Assembly: GCF_010671605.1 (NCBI RefSeq)
Contig: NZ_JAABOO010000005.1
Location: 1-61,469 of the forward strand
Length of the DNA: 61,469 nt
Reading direction: 5' to 3'
Origin: Leptobacterium flavescens
GTDB lineage: Bacteria; Bacteroidota; Bacteroidia; Flavobacteriales; Flavobacteriaceae
This document shows, piece by piece, positions 37,230 through 44,626 of the stretch. Positions within the stretch are counted from its first letter, which is position 1; every line of letters starts with the position of its first letter. The position numbers were made by a program, and so were the translations under genes. Below the pieces are notes generated by a model. That model did not search any database and was not told the origin of the DNA. It saw nothing but the letters and a program-made list of their open reading frames with translations.

Positions 37230-39461
37230 TTAATAATTGATATAGATCCATCCTTTTGTGAGGGTAGCTCCTCCTTCGAATACCGAAATATTGTAGTAAT
37301 AGGCTCCTACCGGAAGGAGACTACCGCTTCTTCCTCTGGTACCTCCCCAGTCGTTCTGATAACCTCTGGCCTGAAATACTTCGCGGCCATTCCTGTCGAA
37401 AACCTGGATAAATGCTTCGGGGGATTCGGTAATATTTTCTATGACCCATTGATCGTTGATCCCGTCATTGTTAGGCGAGAAACCTCTGGCGGGTCTGAGG
37501 TTGGAGCTGATTGTATCTTCATTTTCACATGCATCCGCAACCCCATTTCCATCACTATCGGGTGCTGTAATGGTGATCGTAGCGGTTTCGGAAGTACTGT
37601 TCCCATTAATATCAGTCACTGTCAGGGTTACAACAGATGGCCCCAACGGAGGGCAACTGAAGGAAGAAATATCAAGAGACCGCTCGGCAATACCACAATT
37701 GTCGGTGCTGCCATTATCAATGTCCACAACAGCAACGGAAGCATTTCCATTCTCATCCAACTGCAGTGTAATATCCCTCGTGTTTACAATCGGACTTAAA
37801 TTGTCTTCCACATTAACAGTGGCAGTTCCGCTACTGCTGTTTCCATTGATGTCAGTGATGGTTAGTGTCACTGTGTTTGCGCCTATATCGTTACAATCGA
37901 ATACGGAAATATCTAAAGAGCGTTCCGCAATTCCACAATTATCGGTGCTTCCGTTATCGATATCATCAATACTAATTGAAGCATTCCCGTTTTCGTCCAG
38001 TTGAACGCTAATATCCTGTGTTAAAATAACCGGTCCTGAACCGTCTGTTACGTTTACTATGGCAGTACCCGTACTACTGTTTCCACTGGCATCTGTTACG
38101 GTGAGTACTACCGTATTGGCACCAATATCATTGCAGTTAAAGGAAGAGACATTCAGAGACCGGTTTGCTATATTACAATTATCACTACTCCCATTATCGA
38201 TCATAGCGGGAGTAATGATTACTTCTCCGTTTGCATCCAGCTCAACGGAAACATTTTGAGTAACAATTATGGGTGCTATGCGATCTTCTACGGTTACCTG
38301 AGCGGTGGCCGTATTAGTATTATTATTGGTGTCTGTTATGGTTAAGGTTACCGTATTGGTTCCCAGCATACTGCAATCAAAGGAGGAAATGTCGAGAGAG
38401 CGTTCTGCAATTCCGCAATTGTCGGTACTTCCATTATCAATATCAGCTGCGGTAATGGAGGCATTTCCATCGACATCCAATTGTACGGTAATATCCCTGC
38501 TGATTGCTACCGGAGCAATATTGTCTTCTACGGTAACAGTAGCGGTACAGCTATCCGTGTTTCCCGCAGCATCTGTTACGGTCAGGGTTACGGTAATCGG
38601 AGTCGCCGTATCGTCACAGAAAAATATATCCCTGTCTATGCTAAAGGAGGTAATTCCTTTGTTATCTGTGGATCCTCCATCAATATCTTCGGCATTAATG
38701 ACTATGAAACCTGTTGCATCTAACTCAACGGTAATATCCTGACATACGGCTACCGGCGGAATATCATCAATAACAACAATAGAACAACCTGCCTGGACTG
38801 CAGGATCAAATATCGGTCGGTCATTACTGCTGATCCAGTTAGAGCGATCGTGAAGAATGGCTCGTAATTCTGCTGGCGTTCCCGAAATAGGGCCGCCTAT
38901 ACTATTGCAATCGAATTGCCAGTTATCCTGTTCAAGATTACCGGAAGTTACCAAGCGCAGAGCGGAATCTCCGTTTTCCAGGGCATCGGGCAGCGCCGAA
39001 GTTGAATTGGAAAAACTGTCCCCGTCCCAGTTTGTATCGGTTCCGTTGGTGTGATTAAATTGTAAACCTGCAATAAAAACGGGGGTGTCAATACTTCCCT
39101 GAATAGCAAAAAGCTGATCCCCGATAATACTATAGGCGGAATTCTGTGGAGCTAATGCCCCGAAATTAAGATTAATGATATCTCCGGCAGATCTGTCTGC
39201 CCCGGAGGTCCAGATAAATTGACCGTCCCCATCCCCATCGGTTCTGAATCCGTCCGTATCGGACCATCCCCTGTCCGTGAAAATAATGGTGGTAGCCGCA
39301 TCGATATCTTTTAAGAGGACAAACGCAAAACTGTCTTCAGAAGATACGATACCATCTGCATTACTTCCCAGGAAGGCGATATCTCCCGCAGTTAATGAGG
39401 TCTGGGCATATGTATAAAAGCTTACAAAAAGCAAGCATAATCCAAGGGTGATTTTTTTCAT
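37230..39461 (-). CDS. T9SS type B adhesin with tandem cell-surface repeats
   Basis: 743 aa from ATG 39461, which gives a proper signal peptide (MKKITLGLCLLFVSFYTYAQ); an 11-residue-longer ATG at 39494 is less likely. The N domain (about 20-225, TAGDIAFLGSNADG..., IIFTDRGWSD) resembles lamin-tail-like surface domains. About five repeats of roughly 75-80 aa follow, each with DITVQLD.NGNASI, DIDNGSTDNCGI and VTLTITDINGNS. A gliding-motility-associated C-terminal domain (FSPNNDGINDQWVIENI...GWIYINY) ends the protein. Expected to be exported by T9SS to the surface. The PorP gene is 21 bp downstream. Confidence 0.9.
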   Translation of the reverse strand: MKKITLGLCLLFVSFYTYAQTSLTAGDIAFLGSNADGIVSSEDSFAFVLLKDIDAATTIIFTDRGWSDTDGFRTDGDGDGQFIWTSGADRSAGDIINLNFGALAPQNSAYSIIGDQLFAIQGSIDTPVFIAGLQFNHTNGTDTNWDGDSFSNSTSALPDALENGDSALRLVTSGNLEQDNWQFDCNSIGGPISGTPAELRAILHDRSNWISSNDRPIFDPAVQAGCSIVVIDDIPPVAVCQDITVELDATGFIVINAEDIDGGSTDNKGITSFSIDRDIFFCDDTATPITVTLTVTDAAGNTDSCTATVTVEDNIAPVAISRDITVQLDVDGNASITAADIDNGSTDNCGIAERSLDISSFDCSMLGTNTVTLTITDTNNNTNTATAQVTVEDRIAPIIVTQNVSVELDANGEVIITPAMIDNGSSDNCNIANRSLNVSSFNCNDIGANTVVLTVTDASGNSSTGTAIVNVTDGSGPVILTQDISVQLDENGNASISIDDIDNGSTDNCGIAERSLDISVFDCNDIGANTVTLTITDINGNSSSGTATVNVEDNLSPIVNTRDITLQLDENGNASVAVVDIDNGSTDNCGIAERSLDISSFSCPPLGPSVVTLTVTDINGNSTSETATITITAPDSDGNGVADACENEDTISSNLRPARGFSPNNDGINDQWVIENITESPEAFIQVFDRNGREVFQARGYQNDWGGTRGRSGSLLPVGAYYYNISVFEGGATLTKGWIYINY
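37560..38760 (-). repeat. Tandem coding repeats in the adhesin gene
   Basis: About five head-to-tail copies of a roughly 230-240-bp unit. The motif encoding STDNCGIAERSLDIS is nearly identical in copies near 37690, 37930 and 38420 and diverged near 38170 and 38660. Such repeats can expand or contract by recombination. Confidence 0.8.
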
Positions 39462-39527
39462 AGTTCTTTTTGATAGTTTTTTGGGAACTTCCATTAGTAT
39501 GGTTAAACCCGGTATTGTTTGGATAAA

Positions 39528-40052
39528 CTACCTGTTCGGAAATATACCGTCAATAGCAATCAGGAAACGCACCGTCAGGAAGGGCTGCATTATATTAAAA
39601 CTTTGCCCTCCCCCCGTATTTTCAACGGTAGCGGAATTCATGGTTACCTGTGGTGAAACGGAACCGTCCGGAGCAAAACTATTGGCACCTGAAGAGGCTA
39701 TAAACGCGTTTGACGGATCATCGGTAGTCCCTTCTTCCCGGGCGTTAATGGCGTGTCCGTGAGATGGGATCTCCGTTATGCTGAGGGTGTGGGTTTCACT
39801 ACCTCCCCGGCTACCCTGCGGCCTGTTGGTAAGCCCGGCTCCCTGCCCCGTGTGGATGGGAACACGACCTCTCAGATCCGGAAGTCCAAACTGAGTTCTG
39901 CCGTCTCCTCCGTAGGTAGTCCCTAAAAGGGAAAACAAGGCATCATTGCCTGAAATAGGAATTAACTGACCATCGCAATCGGCCCAGCTTGCAGGATTGA
40001 AGTTCCCGCCAAACATAGTAATTTCTCCAAGAGTAGGATCGGAAATTGACAT
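39528..40052 (-). CDS. Phage tail collar domain protein (MdpB-like)
   Basis: 174 aa without a signal peptide. It opens LGEITMFGGNFNPASWADCDGQLIPISGNDALFSLLGTTYGGDGRTQFGLPDLRGRVPIHTG, the signature of tail-collar/microcystin-dependent-protein-like domains. A glycine/serine/threonine-rich part with a metal-type HGHAI site (SITEIPSHGHAI) and the closing QPFLTVRFLIAIDGIFP follow. In phages such domains sit in receptor-binding tail fibres; bacterial stand-alone versions are of unclear function. It is placed between the Tat protein and the T9SS adhesin with gaps of 21 and 66 bp. Confidence 0.85.
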   Translation of the reverse strand: MSISDPTLGEITMFGGNFNPASWADCDGQLIPISGNDALFSLLGTTYGGDGRTQFGLPDLRGRVPIHTGQGAGLTNRPQGSRGGSETHTLSITEIPSHGHAINAREEGTTDDPSNAFIASSGANSFAPDGSVSPQVTMNSATVENTGGGQSFNIMQPFLTVRFLIAIDGIFPNR

Positions 40053-40073
40053 AGTATATTTTAGATTAAAAGG

Positions 40074-40625
40074 TTATACAGATAAATTGAATCTTATGTG
40101 GCTATGATTGAGAAAACGTCTCTGAACCGGGAATAAACGTTCTTCCAGTGCACGGTGCTCCTTCCAGTGTTCTGCTGTGATATGTGCCCCGGATCTGTTG
40201 ATCAACAATTCGGTAAAAGAAGTTTTGTCTTTACAGGAGATCCTGAAAAATATCCTGGCATTTTTACCCGCTTCCTTCTGTGGAAAATCGCTTATAAAAC
40301 GATAATAACCTCTTTCATCGGTCACAAGTTTTCCGTGATGCCTGTATGTTCCCGTATCGGGAGATAAATGCCATACTTCAAGACTTACACCCGAAACCGG
40401 ATGGCCGCTTTCCCTGTCAAATATTTTGCCGTAGATACTAACAGACTTTGAACCCGGCAATCCTCTTCTCATATCGTTTTTAAATGCAGCATGGGGATTG
40501 TAGCCCTTAAAAGGACTCTCCTCCGATGCAAAAGCATCTGCCGTATGTGAAGGGAAAAGTGTAATGGCTGTTGTTACCGCTAAAGAATTGCGCAAAAACG
40601 AGCGTCTGGGGAGTCTGTTTTTCAT
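40074..40625 (-). CDS. Tat-exported intradiol-dioxygenase-like protein without iron ligands
   Basis: 183 aa. A twin-arginine signal (RRSFLRN, residues 7-13, then a hydrophobic stretch to about 25). The mature part (VSIYGKIFDRESGHPVSGVSLEVWHLSPDTGTYRHHGKLVTDERGYYRFISDFP) matches the beta-sandwich of protocatechuate 3,4-dioxygenase beta-type proteins. Where enzymes have the iron-binding HIHF motif it reads RIFF (Arg124-Ile-Phe-Phe), so both histidine ligands appear lost and ring cleavage is unlikely. First gene of the collar-adhesin-PorP cluster, opposite a methyltransferase gene. Confidence 0.72.
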   Translation of the reverse strand: MKNRLPRRSFLRNSLAVTTAITLFPSHTADAFASEESPFKGYNPHAAFKNDMRRGLPGSKSVSIYGKIFDRESGHPVSGVSLEVWHLSPDTGTYRHHGKLVTDERGYYRFISDFPQKEAGKNARIFFRISCKDKTSFTELLINRSGAHITAEHWKEHRALEERLFPVQRRFLNHSHIRFNLSV

Positions 40626-40728
40626 AGCTTTTTCGTAATTATTACTCGTTTATCATTTTTTGCATCAGAATGATCGACGAGATATTTCTTTTTCGGAAGT
40701 AAATGTACGCACTGGAAAAATTGAATCG

Positions 40729-40761
40729 TATACGTGTTTATACGTATTTTCAAGTACGTAT
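40729..40761. promoter_or_regulatory. TACGT operator array in a divergent control region
   Basis: TATACGTG (40729-40736) and TATACGTA (40739-40746) form a direct repeat with 10-bp phase. ATACGTA (40740-40746) and TACGTAT (40755-40761) form an inverted repeat with an 8-bp spacer. The array sits 8 bp upstream of the -7 box TAGCTTTG (40769-40776) of the plus-strand gene and about 100-130 bp before the divergent Tat-protein gene, where it could control both. Confidence 0.55.
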
Positions 40762-40768
40762 GTTTTGT

Positions 40769-40776
40769 TAGCTTTG
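40769..40776 (+). promoter_or_regulatory. -7 box of the PRMT-like gene
   Basis: TAGCTTTG fits TAnnTTTG. The expected -33 position (near 40746-40750) falls inside the spacer of the TACGT inverted repeat and is not a good TTTG. Confidence 0.5.
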
Positions 40777-40816
40777 CAATTCGATACAATTCTAGGATCG
40801 AAAAAAAAATATTGCT

Positions 40817-41851
40817 ATGGAAATCAGTGCTTTACATCAGAAACTCGATGTTGTTACGGCTGTTATTTTGGGTCCGGAGGATGATTTTTCGTCCCTGGAA
40901 CAGGCAGTTATGGACCTTAAAGAGCTGTTTATGGAGGCGTCAAGGTTAAATCCGGAGGCTCAAATAAACAAGGAGAACCTCCTTCTTAATACAGGAGTAG
41001 CCATAGGTCCCAAATGGGCTGGGATGTGTGTAGATGATGTAAAAAGGACAAAGCGCTTTATTTCCGGATTGGACAAAGCCATTCAGGAAGTAAGGTCGTC
41101 TAAAACAAAGGGGCCGGTTCATATTATGTACACAGGAACAGGTCCGTTTGCCACGCTGGTATGGCCCCTGTTGTCAAAATATACTCCCGAAGAATTACAA
41201 CTGGTACTCCTGGAGGTAAATACGGTAAGTATTTCGAGCCTGAAACACCTTATCAAGGCGTTTAATGCCTACGATTATATAAAAGAGATCTATCATTGTG
41301 ATGCTTCTAATTTCGAATATACCAGCTTTAATGAAGATATAGATATAGTTTTGATCGAATGCCTGCAGCATGCGCTGATGAGAGAGCCTCAGGTAGCGAT
41401 AACATATAATCTTCTCCCGCAGCTTAGAAAAGATGTGATCCTGATCCCGGAAGAGATATCACTGAACGTCTCCCTGATAGACATGGATAAGAAAGGTGAA
41501 TATGAGGAAACGGGTAATGAAGAGTATTCGGATTTCCTGGAAGAAGTTGATTGTGTTTTCAGACTTGATAAGCAAACAGTAGCAGGGAGATCTGCCTTGA
41601 ACAGGCAGGAGGTTTTTAATTTTGATAGGAGGGAAGTGGTATTGGAAGAAGATAAACTGGACAGGAATGATCTGCTGGCAATTACTACCGATATAAAGAT
41701 CTTTAAAGATGAACAACTTCATACATACGATAGCGGCCTGACCGCTCCTCTTATCCTAGCCGATCTGAATAATGCTCAAAAAATGAAAGGAGTGCAAACA
41801 CAGTACATTGTGAGTAATCAACCCGGTATAGTAAGCTCCATTATTCGTTGA
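40817..41851 (+). CDS. SAM-dependent methyltransferase-like protein (PRMT-like)
   Basis: 344 aa, cytoplasmic. A helical N-terminal half (1-97) precedes a class I SAM-binding fold: VHIMYTGTGPFATL (motif I, about 101-114), VLLEVN (acidic end of beta-2, about 130-135), HCDASNF, then DIVLIECLQHALMREPQ (about 175-192), a double-E-loop-like position, and LRKDVILIPEEISL, which recalls the post-methylation barrel entry of protein arginine methyltransferases. The assignment to a substrate is not possible; a small-molecule methyltransferase is an alternative. It is divergent from the T9SS adhesin cluster across a repeat-containing control region. Confidence 0.55.
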   Translation: MEISALHQKLDVVTAVILGPEDDFSSLEQAVMDLKELFMEASRLNPEAQINKENLLLNTGVAIGPKWAGMCVDDVKRTKRFISGLDKAIQEVRSSKTKGPVHIMYTGTGPFATLVWPLLSKYTPEELQLVLLEVNTVSISSLKHLIKAFNAYDYIKEIYHCDASNFEYTSFNEDIDIVLIECLQHALMREPQVAITYNLLPQLRKDVILIPEEISLNVSLIDMDKKGEYEETGNEEYSDFLEEVDCVFRLDKQTVAGRSALNRQEVFNFDRREVVLEEDKLDRNDLLAITTDIKIFKDEQLHTYDSGLTAPLILADLNNAQKMKGVQTQYIVSNQPGIVSSIIR

Positions 41852-41917
41852 TGTTTGGTTGTTACACCTTCACTGAAGTTTCGGTGTACGTTGGTAGTTA
41901 ATGGTTGTTAGCATTGT

Positions 41918-41941
41918 CATCTCGAGCGCAGTCGAGAGATG
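41918..41941. repeat. Palindromic intergenic element
   Basis: TCTCGA (41920-41925) and TCGAGA (41932-41937) with outer CAT/ATG symmetry form a small hairpin. Similar TCTCGAGCGCAGTCGAGA sequences are, to my knowledge, dispersed in many flavobacterial genomes. Confidence 0.55.
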
Positions 41942-41954
41942 GAATTTGCAGTTT

Positions 41955-42003
41955 AGTTGTTTGTTGATGGTTGTTGGTTTTCAGTTGTTTGTTGATGGTT
42001 GTT
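41955..42003. repeat. 21-bp direct repeat pair
   Basis: Two identical copies at 41955-41975 and 41983-42003, offset 28 bp, G/T-rich on the plus strand. Typical slipped-strand or intergenic repeat sequence. Confidence 0.8.
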
Positions 42004-42040
42004 AGGTTCTAACAATTGATCATTGCTAATTGTTCATTGA

Positions 42041-42211
42041 TCATTATCCACTCTTTTTGAAGGACAATTCAAAGAAAAATATAGCGCAAATAGTGCCAGC
42101 AATGTAATATCAAGTGGTGGGATCAAAACTGGAGGAAAAGCTGGTTACTCAACCAAAAGCATAGTTAACTCAATACAACTTTTCTTAATCGGAATAGAAA
42201 AATACATTTGA
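42041..42211 (+). pseudogene. Possible decayed coding fragment
   Basis: An open frame without a start codon encodes LFEGQFKEKYSANSASNV, then ISSGGIKTGGKAGY and ends LIGIEKYI before TGA at 42209-42211. The composition looks protein-like, but no family is recognised. It may be the 3' remnant of a lost gene. Confidence 0.3.
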
Positions 42212-42363
42212 ATAACTAAAATCCAATCAATAAATCGACTGACAGCATCAAAATTGAAAACAACAAAAAAATATCAGACTTATTAATTGCAATTTCCAAA
42301 GTTAAGTTTTAAACCACGAAACTACTCGTAGCCGAGACTATTAGCAACAATATAAATATCAAC

Positions 42364-43563
42364 ATGATGAGATTTTTTTTATTTCTAATTTTAATCGTTT
42401 GCATAATCTCTTGCAAAAATGAAAATACAACTGTCGAATTGGGAAAACCAATACCAAACTATAAGTTTAGTAATATTCTCAATAGTGAAAAGAGTGAAGT
42501 TTCATTAGATGCTTTAAAGGGAAAACCAGTTATATTGGAATTTTGGGCAACCTGGTGTGGACCTTGTATTCCAGCTATGAAGAAATTAGATAGTTTACAA
42601 AAAAACTTTGGGGATAAAATTGAAATAATTACAATTTCATCAGAGAGGAAAGAACGATTAGAGAAGTTTATCAAAACTTCTAAAACATCACTACCGATTG
42701 TATCTGATACAACGCATTATGATTATTTTAAGTATAAGGTTATTCCACATTCAATTCTAATAGATAAAAATGGTATTGTTAGAGCGATAACAGGTCCTGA
42801 AAATATCAATGAAAATGTCATTGAAAGCATGCTAGCTAAAAATGAGATCGAATTAGAACCGAAAGATGACTTTCAATCATCTCCAACAAAAGAATCAACT
42901 ATAATAAATTCTATTTCCAATAGGGATTATACAATTGAATTAAGATCATATGAACCCCAAAAACGTGGGATACTATATGTAAAAGATATAGATGGGAAAA
43001 ACAATGGAATTAAAATGTGGAATCGAACCTTAGATATAATGTATAAAACACTATTTGATATTCCTTCTTTTAACAGAATAATCTATAAGGATAGTTTAAG
43101 TGAGAAAGATTTTCCATTTGAAGAAGCATATCGTTATTCGTTATTGATCGAAACTTCGGAGAAATTTAAGAATAACTGGAAACAGTTGGGTATTGATGTG
43201 TTAAACAAAAGTTTTGATATAAATGCCAGGAAAAGTATTGACTTGTTAAATTGCTATATCTTGAAAAATATTGATAATACGATAAAAGAATCAATAGCTA
43301 CTGAGTCTGAATACAAGTTTATGGGGTCTATCCTCAAAATGAAGAAAACAGGTATTTCAACCCTTGTAAACTACTTAGAAAAATTTACTGATCACCCGGT
43401 CGTGGATAGTACTGATTTGGTTGGAAAATATGATATTGAACTGGATTGGTTTGAAGACGACCCGAAAACATTATTTTCTGAATTAAAAAAATACGGACTG
43501 AAACTCGAGAAATATGATAAAAGACTTCCTGTTGAAGTAATGGAAATTTATAGAAAAAAATAA
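42364..43563 (+). CDS. TlpA-type thioredoxin lipoprotein with C-terminal DUF3738-like domain
   Basis: 399 aa. Lipoprotein signal with Cys17 (LIVCIISC), then a thioredoxin fold with intact FWATWCGPC (Cys65, Cys68) and cis-Pro YKVIPHSILIDKNG (about 55-165). The C-terminal half (about 180-399), ending VVDSTDLVGKYDIELDW...KYGLKLEKYDKRLPVEVMEI, fits the DUF3738/TIGR03435 domain often seen in exported Bacteroidota and Acidobacteria proteins. Expected in the periplasm or outer membrane, reducing or shuffling disulfides. The coding sequence is visibly more AT-rich than its neighbours and flanked by repeat debris, suggesting later acquisition. Confidence 0.82.
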   Translation: MMRFFLFLILIVCIISCKNENTTVELGKPIPNYKFSNILNSEKSEVSLDALKGKPVILEFWATWCGPCIPAMKKLDSLQKNFGDKIEIITISSERKERLEKFIKTSKTSLPIVSDTTHYDYFKYKVIPHSILIDKNGIVRAITGPENINENVIESMLAKNEIELEPKDDFQSSPTKESTIINSISNRDYTIELRSYEPQKRGILYVKDIDGKNNGIKMWNRTLDIMYKTLFDIPSFNRIIYKDSLSEKDFPFEEAYRYSLLIETSEKFKNNWKQLGIDVLNKSFDINARKSIDLLNCYILKNIDNTIKESIATESEYKFMGSILKMKKTGISTLVNYLEKFTDHPVVDSTDLVGKYDIELDWFEDDPKTLFSELKKYGLKLEKYDKRLPVEVMEIYRKK

Positions 43564-43619
43564 AAAGCCTATTATTATTGAATAACAGATTTTATGATTG
43601 GATATGGAGTTAGATTTTA

Positions 43620-43670
43620 GTGGCCTGCCGGGGCTTACCTCGACTTAACCCGGTATAAATTTCCCCTCTC
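43620..43670. repeat. Diverged repeat related to 43826-43876
   Basis: Starts GTGGCCTGCCGGGGCTTAC and can be aligned with the element at 43826 (GTGACCTGGCTGGGGCTTAC) for about 50 bp, both running on into TATAAA/CATAAA and C-rich ends. The first 17 bp resemble the tRNA-Lys 3' end. Confidence 0.5.
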
Positions 43671-43685
43671 ATTTTTACGGCATAA

Positions 43686-43712
43686 AAAAAGCTGTCTTTT
43701 TCAGACAGCTTT
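43686..43712 (-). terminator. Terminator of the tRNA-Lys genes
   Basis: AAAGCTGTCT (43688-43697) / AGACAGCTTT (43703-43712) with a 5-nt loop and a minus-strand T7 tail. Confidence 0.85.
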
Positions 43713-43725
43713 CCTATTTACTTCG

Positions 43726-43798
43726 TGACTTGGCTGGGGCTCGAACCCAGGACCCTCTCCTTAAAAGGGAGATGCTCTACCAACTGAGCTACCAAGTC
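43726..43798 (-). tRNA. tRNA-Lys (TTT), copy 1
   Basis: 73 nt. Acceptor GACTTGG (43798-43792) / CCAAGTC, discriminator A, D-arm GCTCAGTTGGTAGAGC, anticodon loop CTTTTAA giving TTT, T-arm GGGTTCGAGCCC. No encoded CCA. The acceptor stem differs from copy 2 by a compensated pair change (T-A against C-G). Confidence 0.94.
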
Positions 43799-43825
43799 CT
43801 GCATCTTTAAAATGCAATTCAATCT

Positions 43826-43876
43826 GTGACCTGGCTGGGGCTTACTTCGTCTAGGCTCTGCATAAACTTCTCGCCC
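43826..43876. repeat. tRNA-Lys 3'-end fragment in a repeat element
   Basis: 43826-43842 (GTGACCTGGCTGGGGCT) is identical to the sequence spanning the 3' end of tRNA-Lys copy 2 (43918-43934), then diverges. It is part of a longer element that also resembles 43620-43670. It cannot form a tRNA. Confidence 0.7.
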
Positions 43877-43919
43877 AACCTGCTTTCGCGTTAAGATCTT
43901 CGATCTTAGGCTCACTTCG

Positions 43920-43992
43920 TGACCTGGCTGGGGCTCGAACCCAGGACCCTCTCCTTAAAAGGGAGATGCTCTACCAACTGAGCTACCAGGTC
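43920..43992 (-). tRNA. tRNA-Lys (TTT), copy 2
   Basis: 73 nt, body identical to copy 1 over the D-, anticodon- and T-arms, acceptor GACCTGG / CCAGGTC. It is upstream of copy 1 on the same strand, about 120 bp apart, and both probably end at the hairpin at 43688-43712. Confidence 0.94.
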
Positions 43993-44116
43993 TCATTCAT
44001 ATTTCCTGAATGCGGGTGCAAATATAAGATCAATAATTTATTTTTCAAGTCTATTTTCATATAAATTTGTGTTTTTTTTAAAGCAGTGTATAAAAGCACT
44101 TAAATAGTATTATGAT

Positions 44117-44626
44117 ATGATAGTTTTAATAGGATATATGGGAAGCGGTAAATCTGCTGTGGGAGAGATAGTTTCTAAAGAAAACGGGAAAGTTTTCGTA
44201 GATCTGGACCAATATATAGAGCAGCAGGAAAAAATGAGCATCCCCGAAATTTTTGAGAATAAAGGTGAGATCTATTTCAGGAAAAAAGAATATTTCTACC
44301 TCAAAGAAGTACTCGAAACTCAGAAAGACATAGTGTTATCTGTCGGAGGAGGAACCCCTTGCTATGGAGAAAATATGAAGCTTATTACAGAAGCCACCCC
44401 TCATGTTTTTTATTTAAAGGCAACTATAGAGACCCTTCTGGAGCGATTGTTAAAAGAGAAAGACCATCGCCCTATGATAAGTCACCTGGAAGATTCGGAA
44501 CTGGCAGAGTTTATACGAAAGCATCTTTTTGAACGTAACTTTTATTATCTGCAATCCAGACATAAAATAAATGTAGATGATCTGTCGGCGGCGGAGGTTG
44601 CCGAAAAACTAAGAGAACTACTGTAG
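44117..44626 (+). CDS. aroK: Shikimate kinase
   Basis: 169 aa. It phosphorylates shikimate in the pathway to chorismate and aromatic amino acids. P-loop GYMGSGKSAVG (residues 6-16), shikimate-binding DLDQYIEQ and GEIYFRKKE, VVLSVGGGTPC-like LSVGGGTPCYG, and the lid RPMI segment with the adenine-binding helix end. Length is typical. Its stop overlaps the converging phosphoribosyltransferase gene by 9 bp. Confidence 0.95.
   Translation: MIVLIGYMGSGKSAVGEIVSKENGKVFVDLDQYIEQQEKMSIPEIFENKGEIYFRKKEYFYLKEVLETQKDIVLSVGGGTPCYGENMKLITEATPHVFYLKATIETLLERLLKEKDHRPMISHLEDSELAEFIRKHLFERNFYYLQSRHKINVDDLSAAEVAEKLRELL

Larger units (their letters stand above)
41852..42363. other. 512-bp intergenic region of repeats and possible coding debris
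   Basis: It contains a palindromic TCTCGA-N6-TCGAGA element (41918-41941), two 21-bp direct repeats starting AGTTGTTTGTTGATGG (41955 and 41983), ATTGATCATT-type repeats to about 42045, and a short open stretch ending at TGA 42211. No complete gene was found. Confidence 0.6.

Noticed and set aside
37449-38742. Plus-strand open frames inside the adhesin gene
   Set aside because: They mirror the minus-strand repeats (same unit length) and contain no recognisable domain; shadow of the repetitive coding strand.
39528-40052. Prophage suggested by the tail-collar protein
   Set aside because: No other phage gene (capsid, terminase, integrase) is near, and the gene sits in an operon with a T9SS adhesin.
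41955-42045. Possible CRISPR from regularly spaced repeats
   Set aside because: Only two 21-bp copies with a 7-bp gap followed by different ATTGATCATT repeats; no spacers of constant size and no cas genes.
43888-43910. TAAGATC-TTC-GATCTTA hairpin as a terminator
   Set aside because: No T run on either strand; it is part of the intergenic repeat sequence between the tRNA-Lys genes.
43718-43915. 65-codon minus-strand frame over tRNA-Lys copy 1
   Set aside because: Overlaps a structurally perfect tRNA and intergenic repeat; not a gene.
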